Part shown: piece by piece, positions 1 through 7,177 of the stretch
Layout: each line of letters starts with the position of its first letter
Position numbering within the stretch: position 1 is the first letter of the stretch
Assembly (NCBI GenBank): GCA_965372015.1
Contig: CBDVAP010000023.1
Location: 1 to 29,328 of the forward strand
Direction of reading: 5' to 3'
Source of the DNA: JACZSB01 sp965372015
Lineage (GTDB): Bacteria > Fidelibacterota > Marinisomatia > SCGC-AAA003-L08 > TS1B11
DNA length: 29,328 nucleotides
Translations under genes and position numbers: made by a program
Notes under the pieces: generated by a model
What the model saw: only the letters and a program-made list of their open reading frames with translations
What the model was told of the DNA's origin: nothing
The model's database searches: none

Positions 1-1
1 G

Positions 2-733
2 AAGCGGGAGCCGGTGGCCTGGGTCCGGGGCGAGGAACGCACTAAGCTGGAAAATTTCATGGTCGATTCCGCCGGACACCTGAACACCGCCGTGGTGGGG
101 CAGTCCCCGGTCCGGATTGCTCAGTTGGCCGGCTTTGCAGTACCGGAGCAGACCCAAATGCTACTGGTGGAACAGGCCGGTGTCGGGCCGGAATACCCCC
201 TCAGCCGGGAGAAACTATCGCCGGTGTTGGCTTATTATACCGTCGGTGATACTGAGGCCGGTATTACTCTTAGTGAGCGAGTGGTGGAGTACGGCGGCGT
301 CGGGCATACGGCCATTATCCACAGCCGCGATCAGGCTGTGATCGAGCAGTTTGCCCAGCGGGTGAAGGTCTTTCGGGTGCTGGTGAATACACCCGGTCCG
401 CACGGATCGGTGGGCTACACCACCTCCCTTGACCCGGCCATGACCCTGGGCTGCGGCACCTGGGGCGGGGCCATTACCGGAGACAATATCACACCACTGC
501 ACCTGATAAACCGCAAGCACCTGGCCTGGGAGACCGCGGCGGTGGCGGCCGATCCGAGTTCACAGGAATCTTTCAGCCAGCGGGGGAATTACTCGCGCTT
601 CGACGATTCCGAGCGGCCGAGCCCCAGGGCGGAGGTAGCCGAGCAGGAGGCGCCAACCCCACCGGCGGACGAGAGTGTATTGGAGGAGGTAGACCGCCTG
701 GCTCGGGAGTTCGCCCGTCAACTAGAGGCCTGA
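2..733 (+). CDS. CoA-acylating aldehyde dehydrogenase (EutE/PduP/AdhE-N type), C-terminal part, cut by window start
   Basis: The open frame runs in from the left edge, so only about 243 C-terminal residues are visible and the nucleophile cysteine should lie upstream. The family oxidises an aldehyde to acyl-CoA with NAD+. Visible support is the block NTPGPHGSVGY...TLGCGTWGG...TPLHLINRK, which matches the end of the acetylating aldehyde dehydrogenase fold (in AdhE: NTP...LGCGSWGG...GPKHLIN). The core ends near HLINRKHLAWE, but the protein continues for about 68 residues: a Ser/Pro/Glu-rich linker and then the amphipathic helix DESVLEEVDRLAREFARQLE at the very end. Such a linker plus helix is how cargo enzymes of bacterial microcompartments carry encapsulation peptides, so a microcompartment locus upstream is plausible but not visible. 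The family call is firm; substrate and targeting are inference. Confidence 0.85.
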   Translation, partial: KREPVAWVRGEERTKLENFMVDSAGHLNTAVVGQSPVRIAQLAGFAVPEQTQMLLVEQAGVGPEYPLSREKLSPVLAYYTVGDTEAGITLSERVVEYGGVGHTAIIHSRDQAVIEQFAQRVKVFRVLVNTPGPHGSVGYTTSLDPAMTLGCGTWGGAITGDNITPLHLINRKHLAWETAAVAADPSSQESFSQRGNYSRFDDSERPSPRAEVAEQEAPTPPADESVLEEVDRLAREFARQLEA

Positions 734-763
734 AAGCACCCTCTTCACCAGAAAAATTGTTGA

Positions 764-922
764 ATGGGTCGTAAACATTTTAAAATCGAGCACTTTGGAT
801 GTAATTTTTACGGTATGAAGCAATTAGAGGTTGCCAAGCCCCCATTTGATGTGAAACTTTTACCCCGTCCTTTTCTATACCTGCTGGATTATCAGGAGCG
901 ACTCGAGGGTGCGACGAAATGA
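764..922 (+). CDS. Small hypothetical protein, 52 aa
   Basis: This short frame opens with ATG 764 directly after an in-frame TGA and ends with TGA 920-922, which overlaps the ATG of the next gene as ATGA. That overlap is the usual mark of translational coupling and is the main support for a real gene. The product begins MGRKHFKIEHFGCNFYG and carries a PPFDVKLLPRPFLYLLDYQE stretch; no signal peptide or known domain is seen. An internal ATG (MKQLEVAKPP) could be the true start. No clear Shine-Dalgarno precedes either. Function unknown. Confidence 0.4.
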   Translation: MGRKHFKIEHFGCNFYGMKQLEVAKPPFDVKLLPRPFLYLLDYQERLEGATK

Positions 923-1254
923 ATAAGGGTAAGACCAGCCCAAAGACCGAAGTAATTGATCCTAAAGAACGGGTTCAAGCACTGGTGGACCAGGTTGATG
1001 AAGGTTACGGAAGGGCCTTGGTCGAGCAGCTCATGCAGAGACTGGACCTGGCGGCCCGCGACTTTGCCGCCGAGATCGATGAGTTACTCGAGCGCCTCAA
1101 GAATAACGCCGCCACTCAAGAGGAGCTGCGGGACCGGATCCGGCAGCACGATTCCGATCAGGGGCTGGAGGCCCAACCCGTGGCGGACTTGGGCGGCGAT
1201 GAGATCACGGAATGGGAAAAGCGGCTGGCGAATCTCGAGGAATCCGCAGACTAG
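919..1254 (+). CDS. Hypothetical charged helical protein, 111 aa
   Basis: I do not recognise this protein. It is hydrophilic, has no signal peptide or membrane segment, and is dominated by Glu, Asp, Arg, Leu and Ala in a pattern expected for long helices (residues about 15-75, including an AAEIDELLERLKNN segment). The C-terminus is acidic. It overlaps the stop of the 52-aa ORF by ATGA and is followed after 23 nt by a membrane-anchored coiled-coil protein, so the two probably belong to one transcript and may interact. The function cannot be read from sequence. Confidence 0.7.
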   Translation: MNKGKTSPKTEVIDPKERVQALVDQVDEGYGRALVEQLMQRLDLAARDFAAEIDELLERLKNNAATQEELRDRIRQHDSDQGLEAQPVADLGGDEITEWEKRLANLEESAD

Positions 1255-1277
1255 CACACCAATCAACCGGAGAGAGA

Positions 1278-1763
1278 ATGCAAAAAATAATCAATATTCT
1301 GGTCGCGGTTTTATTAGCCATCACGCTGTATTACACAATCTATGTCGACTATAAGCGATCCAAGGCCATGACCGCGCTCACGATCAGTGACGTGGAACTC
1401 CAGGGCCATAGAAGTATGATTGACGAGGAATATCGCCGGCTGAGCATAAAATTCGAAGGCCGAGGTAAACACATGCAGCGGATGCAGGCGAGCATAAGAA
1501 GCCTGGGATCGCGCCTGATGGTGGTAACCGATAGTCTCGGTAACAAGATCGAGGAGACTAATTACCTGCTAAGCCAGGTGGAAGAACTGCTGCGCGAGGA
1601 TATCCGCCGGGTGGAGGGAGATTTGCGTGCCCTTTCCGATGAGATGACTACTTACAAACGCCGGACCAATCGTTCGATTCTGGACCTGCAGGACGCCCTT
1701 TCAACTCTGGAAGGCGACCTGAAAGCCCTTCAGGAGAAGGTTGAGCCTAAAGAAAAAGAATAG
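1278..1763 (+). CDS. Membrane-anchored coiled-coil protein, 161 aa
   Basis: The start is set at ATG 1278 because AGAGAG stands just upstream and the product then opens with a hydrophobic segment (residues 3-22, IINILVAVLLAITLYYTIYV) followed by positive residues YKRSK. A longer frame from 1212 overlaps the previous gene and adds nothing conserved. The rest is a long heptad-rich region (about 40-155: SLGSRLMVVTDSLGNKIEET, LREDIRRVEGDLRAL, LQDALSTLEGDLKALQEK) predicted to be coiled coil. It is likely a single-pass inner-membrane protein. It lies between a charged helical protein and a lipoprotein in the same direction. No family recognised. Confidence 0.75.
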   Translation: MQKIINILVAVLLAITLYYTIYVDYKRSKAMTALTISDVELQGHRSMIDEEYRRLSIKFEGRGKHMQRMQASIRSLGSRLMVVTDSLGNKIEETNYLLSQVEELLREDIRRVEGDLRALSDEMTTYKRRTNRSILDLQDALSTLEGDLKALQEKVEPKEKE

Positions 1764-1811
1764 TTCCACGGGTCGACCGGTAACCCTTTCACAACGGGCG
1801 GAGATGGCAAT

Positions 1812-2321
1812 TTGAAATCTTCGCCCTTTTTTCCCCCCTTAATCATCGGCTGCCTGGCGGCCTTCCTGATCTTTCCCGGTTGTGCCGGACGGCGGGGGCC
1901 AGCTGAACCCCCACTGCCGGTGTACCAAGACTTTCCCGGGCTTCCCACCGATCTGATGGTAGAATCTGCCATATTGCAGTCACCTTACGGTCTACTGCTT
2001 GATTTCCGGTCATCTCGATCGGGGCGCCTGGTAACCTATGAGCAGGCTCTCCCCCTGGCAGCCCTGCATGCGCTGGCCGAGCCGGGCCGATCTGCCTTGC
2101 GGGGAAAGAAGTTGCGGGCCACCCTACAGGTTGTGATCACTATCATAGCAGCCCCAGGGATTTCCAACACTACCCGGGTGCGGGTGGAGCCCATCTATAG
2201 GGTTTATCTAAGCCTCTGGGGAGACCGCCGGCAGTGGATTGAATGGCGGTCCAACGGTACCCTGGAGAAGAAACTGCTGGCAGCTATCGCTGATCTTAAC
2301 GAGCCGGCTGGTCCCAAATAA
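1812..2321 (+). CDS. Putative lipoprotein, 169 aa
   Basis: Translation probably starts at TTG 1812: GGAG stands about 8 nt upstream and no in-frame ATG gives a signal sequence. The N-terminus is a typical export signal (MKSSPFFPPLIIGCLAAFLI) ending in a lipobox-like FPGC at residues 21-24, then a Pro/Gly-rich linker. The mature part (about residues 45-165) alternates strands and ends with a Trp-rich segment (LSLWGDRRQWIEWRSNG) and a short helix. It resembles small envelope lipoproteins of the ABC-type-transport auxiliary kind only in size and general layout, so I leave function open. It is the last gene of the + strand cluster and faces a convergent gene across a hairpin. Confidence 0.7.
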   Translation: MKSSPFFPPLIIGCLAAFLIFPGCAGRRGPAEPPLPVYQDFPGLPTDLMVESAILQSPYGLLLDFRSSRSGRLVTYEQALPLAALHALAEPGRSALRGKKLRATLQVVITIIAAPGISNTTRVRVEPIYRVYLSLWGDRRQWIEWRSNGTLEKKLLAAIADLNEPAGPK

Positions 2322-2326
2322 GTAGG

Positions 2327-2359
2327 CAGGCCCCCATTCCGTAAGGAGATGGAGGCCTG
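2327..2359. terminator. Hairpin between convergent genes, possible bidirectional terminator
   Basis: CAGGCC (2327-2332) pairs with GGCCTG (2354-2359); after one C/A mismatch the stem continues with CCAT/ATGG and closes on a short loop. It starts 5 nt after the stop of the + strand lipoprotein and lies in the gap before the convergent gene. No clear T-tract follows on either strand, so the terminator role is inferred from position. Confidence 0.4.
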
Positions 2360-2439
2360 TTGGGGGGTAGGAGAGGTCTGGTAAGTTTATCGGAATATAG
2401 CGGTCGAATTATTTCTGTTATTTACGGCTTAATCCCGGG

Positions 2440-2790
2440 CTAGTCGAAGGTGACATAGTCTCTTATAAACAGCTCCGGAGCTAACTCGCCGGCGGCCAGT
2501 AATTCCAGGTCGGACCGTTCAAACTGGATGAAAACAAAACTGGTATTGTCCCCGTAAGGTGGAATGACTACCCGGAAATGGTCCACCTCGGGCGGCATGT
2601 ACTTCCTGATAGTAGCCACATCGCCCAGCGCCAACCACAGCGCCTCGTCCAGGCTACCGTAGCTCCACGGCATAGTGTAACTGAACTCGGTGGGGTCCAC
2701 GACTTCCAGCGGTTCGGCAACCGGAACCGCGACCCGGGCCAGGAGCAGGGCCGAGATAGCGGGGATAAATATGGCGGTGGCGATCTTCAT
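2440..2790 (-). CDS. Small secreted hypothetical protein, 116 aa
   Basis: The product opens with a Sec-type signal (MKIATAIFIPAISALLLARV, with a plausible cleavage near AVPVAEP) and then about 90 residues with no recognised domain. The mature part contains a short helix around SYGSLDEALWLALGDVATIRK and two strand-like stretches (HFRVVIPPY, TSFVFIQFERSDLE). GGAAAG stands upstream of ATG 2790. It is convergent with the lipoprotein at 1812-2321 and downstream of the dipeptidase, but a 260-nt gap with hairpins separates it from the latter, so it is probably transcribed alone. Confidence 0.65.
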   Translation of the reverse strand: MKIATAIFIPAISALLLARVAVPVAEPLEVVDPTEFSYTMPWSYGSLDEALWLALGDVATIRKYMPPEVDHFRVVIPPYGDNTSFVFIQFERSDLELLAAGELAPELFIRDYVTFD

Positions 2791-2943
2791 GATTGGCTTT
2801 CCGGATGGTCTTCAAAATTTCTTTGGGTCATTTTGTTCATCTCGTCGGTTAGACGTGACGAACTCACAAAAGGTTGCCAATAATTATAGTGGCTATTCAT
2901 TTTTTTTTTATCCCTTTAAAGAATGTAGTCTAGGTTGAAGATA

Positions 2944-2999
2944 ATGCCCTGAAGGGCATCAAGAAGTTGTGGCTGCGTCCCAGCCATAAATGGGCTGGG
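2944..2999 (-). terminator. Tandem hairpins downstream of the dipeptidase gene
   Basis: Two hairpins lie 53-108 nt after the dipeptidase stop. CCCAGCC (2979-2985) pairs with GGCTGGG (2993-2999) over a 7-nt loop, and ATGCCC (2944-2949) pairs with GGGCAT (2954-2959) over the loop TGAA. An A/T run at about 2900-2910 lies further downstream. They could end dipeptidase transcription; a run of U immediately after the stem is missing. Confidence 0.4.
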
Positions 3000-3051
3000 T
3001 TAAGGAGTAAATTGCTTGCAGGTAAGCCCGGCGGTTTACTTCTGGGAGGTC

Positions 3052-4377
3052 TTAGTCAGTTTCCACCCGGCCGTCTAAATCTTCTATCAAGGCATCGGAG
3101 GGCGCGGTGGTGCGCTGGAGTCTGGAGGCTGTTTTTTCCGCCTCCCGGAGGACCCGCAACAGGTTCAAACCGGCCACTTTCTTTACCTCCTCCTCGGTGT
3201 ATCCCCGCCGCAGCAGTTCGGCGATCAGGTTTGGGTAGGCGGAAACGTCTTCCAGGCCGATGGGGGGGTATCTGATCCCGTCGAAATCCGAGCCGATGCC
3301 GATGTGGTCTATTCCCGCCACCTGCTTGATGTAATCGATATGGTCGGCCACATCAGCCAGGGTAACCCGGAGCTGGGGGTGCTTCCGTAGCCAGGCGTCC
3401 AGCTCCACCCGGACGCGAGCGCTGTCCGCGGGGAAAAGTGTCTCCAGGCGGGCTTTTTCCCCGTCGTGGTCAGCGCTATACAGGCGTACCTCCTCCGTGG
3501 TATAACTCCCAACGAATGTAACCATTACAATCCCTTTATTCTTACGTAATCGTTTGAGAACGTCGTCAGGCACGTTGCGGGGATGATGAGCCAAGGCGAA
3601 GGCCGAAGAGTGCGAGAAGATCACCGCCGCCGCCGTCACATCCAGGACATCGTGCATAGTAGCGGCGGAGACGTGGGAGATATCGACCAGCATGCCCAGG
3701 CGGTTCATCTCCCGGATAACTTCCTCACCGAAGGCCGTCAAGCCGTCGTGTTCGGGCAACACGGTGGCGGCGTCGGCCCAATCCAGGTTGGTCCAGTGGG
3801 TGATGGTCATATAGCGGGCGCCGGCCCGATAGAGTTGCCGCAGGGCGCCCAGGGAGTTCTCGATGGAATGGCCCCCTTCCATGCCGATCAGGGAGGCCAC
3901 CTTGCCCGCCCGGTGAATGCGCACGATGTCGTCGGCCGTCAGGGCCAGCTCCAGGTCATGGGGATATTTCGCGATAAGGCGATGAACTACGTCAATCTGC
4001 TCCAGTGTGGCCCGAACGGCACCGGGGCCCCCCATTTCGACCGGGATATAAACTGACCAGAACTGGCCGCCCACCCGGCCGGCCCGCAGGCGTGGGATAT
4101 CGGTGTGCAACGGTTTCGGTAAAGCGGCGGTGCTATGGGCCAGGTCGATTCGGTCCAGATGATTCCGCACCCGCTGGCGGTATTGCCAGGGCAGGTCGTT
4201 ATGCCCGTCAATTAGCGGCACTTCCGTTAGAATACGCCTGGCCTGCTTCACCAGTGCGACCGGAGGCGGCTGGTAGTCGCCTGCCGCTGCCAGGCGACCA
4301 GCCGGTTTCCCGGCGACTAAGGGCCCCCAAAGCACGATTAGTGGAAGAATTACTTTAAGGCGATTAAATAGGACCAT
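3052..4377 (-). CDS. Membrane dipeptidase, peptidase family M19 (renal dipeptidase type)
   Basis: This predicted zinc enzyme hydrolyses dipeptides, often with broad or D-residue tolerance, outside the cytoplasm. The start is placed at ATG 4377, where AGGAG stands 6 nt upstream and a signal peptide begins (MVLFNRLKVILPLIVLWGPL); the 48 extra N-terminal residues of the longer frame are not protein-like. M19 metal-ligand motifs are in order: DGHND (H59, D61), IGMEGGHS (bridging Glu), VDISHVS and IFSHSSA (His ligands), then GIGSDFDG near the C-terminus. At 441 aa it has the normal length. The gene stands alone between a small secreted protein and a GH10-like lipoprotein; a 500-nt gap with a perfect palindrome lies upstream. 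Substrate is unknown. Confidence 0.92.
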   Translation of the reverse strand: MVLFNRLKVILPLIVLWGPLVAGKPAGRLAAAGDYQPPPVALVKQARRILTEVPLIDGHNDLPWQYRQRVRNHLDRIDLAHSTAALPKPLHTDIPRLRAGRVGGQFWSVYIPVEMGGPGAVRATLEQIDVVHRLIAKYPHDLELALTADDIVRIHRAGKVASLIGMEGGHSIENSLGALRQLYRAGARYMTITHWTNLDWADAATVLPEHDGLTAFGEEVIREMNRLGMLVDISHVSAATMHDVLDVTAAAVIFSHSSAFALAHHPRNVPDDVLKRLRKNKGIVMVTFVGSYTTEEVRLYSADHDGEKARLETLFPADSARVRVELDAWLRKHPQLRVTLADVADHIDYIKQVAGIDHIGIGSDFDGIRYPPIGLEDVSAYPNLIAELLRRGYTEEEVKKVAGLNLLRVLREAEKTASRLQRTTAPSDALIEDLDGRVETD

Positions 4378-4876
4378 TATGTCTCCTGATATTGGGTGAC
4401 AACCACGGCCGTGGCAGCCGGGCAGTAAACAATCGGTTTGGAAGCATGTGGAAAATAGAGGCCGGAAATGATGATTCACAAGGGCGAAAGGATTGATTGG
4501 GAGGTTTTTTCGCGGTAGCAATAAGACCCCATAGTACTATATGCTCATATGAGCATATTACCATTACCGCCCACAACGACCCATTTCTACCGATTCTCAC
4601 CGCTACTACCTCGTTCAACCCCCTGTGTTGTGTATATCTTGATTCAAATGCCATTCACAGGCTGATATTTGCTGTTTTAGGGCCATTTCGCACGTTTAGG
4701 CGGATAGTGTGTAGTGGTGGCATGAATTACAAGGTTAGAAGTGATCAATCGGGGTTTATGCAAACAATAATGCCAGGAGTATGCCGGTTATTTGCTGAAT
4801 GGCCCTTGAAAATGGGACCGGAGCCGGAAATAGGCTGACTACGATTTATCGCGCTACCTCATTTTAGGGGGCTAGA
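4378..4876. other. Intergenic region, about 500 nt, no supported gene
   Basis: This stretch is upstream of the dipeptidase and downstream of the GH10-like gene, both on the minus strand. It is AT-richer than its surroundings. I find the AGGAG site of the dipeptidase, a 12-bp palindrome CCACGGCCGTGG (4403-4414) and a 20-bp palindrome (4539-4558). Frames on both strands here have protein sequences of odd composition and no ribosome binding site, so I annotate no gene. Confidence 0.6.
4539..4558. promoter_or_regulatory. Perfect 20-bp palindrome, candidate operator
   Basis: The sequence ATATGCTCATATGAGCATAT is identical on both strands. It lies in AT-rich DNA about 160 nt upstream of the dipeptidase start, a suitable place for an operator bound by a dimeric regulator. 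No regulator gene is adjacent, so the binding protein is unknown. Confidence 0.5.
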
Positions 4877-6400
4877 TTACTTTTTCGGCCATGGGATCGG
4901 CATGGATAGGGCACTTTCATTCCAGGCAGCATCAAGTGCTGAGACGGCCAAATAACCGTTGAGGGGTAATTTTTGGGGATCGAAAACCCACTCCAGCCGT
5001 GGTCCGGCGGTTACGTGCACCAGATTTTGTCCTCTCGACCGATCTATAGGCGTATTTTCGCTGAAATAGACGTTGTAACGCACTACATCACCAGCCATGG
5101 GCCCTACCCAGGTGAGAGCTTCGCTCCGGCCGGTCGCTGTCAGCAGCAAGGACGAAGGGGGGTCCGGCGCCAGCGCGTCTTTCCAGGCCATGGCAGGAAT
5201 ATTGGCCGGGTATCGAAAGCGCCCCGCGGCCAACTGCGCCCAATGGTTCTCCAGGCTACGGGCATCAAAGAAAGCCAGGCCCGGGAAGCGCTCGCGACGC
5301 AAGTCGTCGATCTGGCCCAAGGCCTCGTTCCAGGTCCGGTCGCCGTCCTCCTCGTTATAGCGGTAGCTGGCGATACCGGGGAACACGGGCCGGGCTATGC
5401 TGTAATGCTCCCGCCACTCCCGCGACCGAACCAGGAACGGCTGGGTGCGGTGATTGCGGGGCCAGTAGATCATGGGGGTTATGAAATCGATCTTGCCCAG
5501 CTCGGTCCAGCGGCGGGGATCCTGGTAGTGTTCACCGTAGGCGTTATAGCCGGCGTGCACATAGCTGCCGATGACCGCCGCCGACAGCTTGATGCTGCTG
5601 TCGATGGCCGTGACCCGGTTATACAGGCGGGCCACCAGCTGGGTGACCTGCTCCCGCTGCCAGTCATCCCAATCCAGCGCGTAGGGATTCCCTGCGGGCG
5701 AGCGGAAGCGGGCCACACTCACCGCGTCGCGGGAGAGCCCTTTGGCCTGAGCCCAATCGGGGTAGCGAACGTAATCCAGGTGGATTCCGTCCACCTCGTA
5801 ACGGGTGGCAATGTTGTCCACTACGGCCAGGATGTGCTCCTGTACCTGGGGAATTCCGGGGGAGAAGGTGGTGTAGCCGTCGGATAGAGGCAATGGTTGT
5901 CCTGTGGAATCGACCACCAACCATTGCGGATGGAGCATCAGCGGCGCCGGCGGATTTGCCTCTCCCGGGGGCTTGACGCCCTTCCAGGCGGGATAAACGT
6001 TCACCCAGGCATGCAGCTCCAGGCCGTTGGCATGGGCTGACTCGATGGCGAACTGCAGGGGATCCCAACCGGGATCGGCCCCCAGGGTGCCGGTGAGCAG
6101 GCTGCCCCACGGCTCCAGCCCGGGCTGGTAGTAAGCATCCGCGCTGCCTCGCACCTGGAAAAAGACGATATTAAAGTTGGCCCGAACGGCCTGCCGGACG
6201 ACCTGGGCAATGTAGGCCCGGATGGAATCGGGATCATGGGTGGGACTGACGCCACAGTAGTCGAAGCGCGATAGCCAGACCGCCCGGGCTTCCTTACTCG
6301 GAGCAGGTGGTAGGCCTGTAGTGGCGCAGGCCGCCAGGAAAACGGCCAGCAACCCCAGGCTGGTGGCGGTAATGGCTCGGTGGACGGGACTGCGAATCAT
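4877..6400 (-). CDS. Family 10-like glycosyl hydrolase (GHL10/YddW-YngK type) lipoprotein
   Basis: The N-terminus is a lipoprotein signal with lipobox LAAC at residues 22-25. From about residue 37 the GHL10 barrel begins (ARAVWLSRFDY), with family landmarks FFQVRGSADAYY, LELHAWVNVYPAWKG, a DGIHLDYVRYPDW motif near residues 204-214, and IDFITPMIYWPRN. A C-terminal fibronectin III-like segment (about 410-505: SEALTWVGP...VVRYNVYFSE...LAVSALDAAWNESALS) follows. Members act on extracytoplasmic glycans, possibly peptidoglycan-related, but no substrate has been assigned here. AGAGGAT upstream supports ATG 6400. The gene diverges from mobA across 53 nt, which contain an inverted repeat. Length (507 aa) is normal. 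Confidence 0.9.
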   Translation of the reverse strand: MIRSPVHRAITATSLGLLAVFLAACATTGLPPAPSKEARAVWLSRFDYCGVSPTHDPDSIRAYIAQVVRQAVRANFNIVFFQVRGSADAYYQPGLEPWGSLLTGTLGADPGWDPLQFAIESAHANGLELHAWVNVYPAWKGVKPPGEANPPAPLMLHPQWLVVDSTGQPLPLSDGYTTFSPGIPQVQEHILAVVDNIATRYEVDGIHLDYVRYPDWAQAKGLSRDAVSVARFRSPAGNPYALDWDDWQREQVTQLVARLYNRVTAIDSSIKLSAAVIGSYVHAGYNAYGEHYQDPRRWTELGKIDFITPMIYWPRNHRTQPFLVRSREWREHYSIARPVFPGIASYRYNEEDGDRTWNEALGQIDDLRRERFPGLAFFDARSLENHWAQLAAGRFRYPANIPAMAWKDALAPDPPSSLLLTATGRSEALTWVGPMAGDVVRYNVYFSENTPIDRSRGQNLVHVTAGPRLEWVFDPQKLPLNGYLAVSALDAAWNESALSMPIPWPKK

Positions 6401-6434
6401 TATAATTATCCTCTGGTGCGGCCTGGATGAAGCG

Positions 6435-6456
6435 CATAGCTTACGGTTAAGCTATG
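6435..6456. promoter_or_regulatory. 9-bp inverted repeat spanning the mobA start codon
   Basis: CATAGCTTA (6435-6443) and TAAGCTATG (6448-6456) are perfect inverted arms around CGGT. The right arm contains the mobA ATG. In DNA this is a candidate operator in the divergent mobA/GH10-like promoter region; in RNA it would fold the start codon into a hairpin. No Shine-Dalgarno is evident for mobA, which makes the location notable. Confidence 0.5.
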
Positions 6457-7011
6457 GACAATCAAATCAGATTGCCAGCGGAAGCCTTTATCCTGGCCGG
6501 AGGCGGCAGCCGGCGCTTCGGCAGCGACAAGGCCCGCTATAAGCTGCACGGGCGGCCTATGATCCTGGGCATTGCCGAGACCCTGGCGGCCAACTGTGAA
6601 CGGGTGACGGTGGTGTCCAAAGAGGCCGGGGCCTACGCCGACTTAGGCCTGATCACCGTGGCCGATCATTACCCTCAGCAGGCGCCGCTGTCCGGGGTGC
6701 TCACCGCCCTGGAACTGTCCGGCAGCGCCTGGGTTTTCATCTGCTCCTGCGATCTGCCGCAACTGACCGGGGAATTATGCCACCGCCTGTGGGAGCAGCG
6801 AGCCGGATGGGGAGTGGTCCCCAGCACGGCCGGGCGACTGCAGCCGTTGGCGGCCTGGTACCACCGGGACAGCCTACCGCACCTGCTAAGCGCCTACCGG
6901 GAGGGACGATTCAGCCTGCGCCGCTTGCTTGAGCATCAGAAGTTCACCATCGTCGAGTGGGACCAGCCGGAAGTGTTGCTAAATCTCAACCGGCCGGCGG
7001 GGGGCGATTAG
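6454..7011 (+). CDS. mobA: Molybdenum cofactor guanylyltransferase
   Basis: MobA attaches GMP to Mo-molybdopterin to make the guanine dinucleotide form of the cofactor, in the cytoplasm. The nucleotidyltransferase signature is clear: ILAGGGSRRFGSDKA at residues 10-24, a conserved PLSG block near residue 77, a metal-binding CDLP near residue 97, LQPLAAWYH, and NLNRP at the C-terminus in place of the usual N-I-N-T-P. Length (185 aa) is typical. No other cofactor gene is near; mobA is isolated, divergent from the GH10-like gene and convergent with the DUF72 gene. The start lies inside an inverted repeat and lacks a good ribosome binding site. NTP specificity (GTP, not CTP as in MocA) is inferred from similarity. 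Confidence 0.88.
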   Translation: MDNQIRLPAEAFILAGGGSRRFGSDKARYKLHGRPMILGIAETLAANCERVTVVSKEAGAYADLGLITVADHYPQQAPLSGVLTALELSGSAWVFICSCDLPQLTGELCHRLWEQRAGWGVVPSTAGRLQPLAAWYHRDSLPHLLSAYREGRFSLRRLLEHQKFTIVEWDQPEVLLNLNRPAGGD

Positions 7012-7034
7012 GCTCGGTGAGGACTTCCAACAGT

Positions 7035-7051
7035 CTAAAGTAATACTTTAG
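7035..7051. repeat. AT-rich inverted repeat between convergent genes
   Basis: CTAAAGTA and TACTTTAG form a perfect 8-bp inverted repeat around one A, 23 nt after the mobA stop. It sits between convergent mobA and the DUF72 gene. The one-base spacer makes an RNA hairpin poor, so a protein site is as likely as a terminator. Confidence 0.35.
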
Positions 7052-7177
7052 GCACCTCTCGCAACCAGTTGTGTATACAGGAGTTACTATGCCAGCGAAA
7101 TAGAAATGCGGGCGTTTTGCCCAACAACCGGGCGTGACTGCCACCAGCCCTGACAAATATGGTACCAGCGCTTAGCA

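Noticed and set aside
3583..4056. 157-codon plus-strand frame opposite the dipeptidase
   Set aside because: Antisense shadow of a well supported M19 gene.
4364..4838. Possible genes on either strand in the dipeptidase upstream gap
   Set aside because: Both frames (minus 4364-4654, plus 4497-4838) lack ribosome binding sites and have unlikely composition; the minus one overlaps the AGGAG site and start of the dipeptidase.
4973..5887. 304-codon plus-strand frame opposite the GH10-like gene
   Set aside because: It lies entirely antisense to a gene with clear family motifs, has no ribosome binding site, and its protein has no recognisable domain; long antisense frames are expected in GC-rich DNA.
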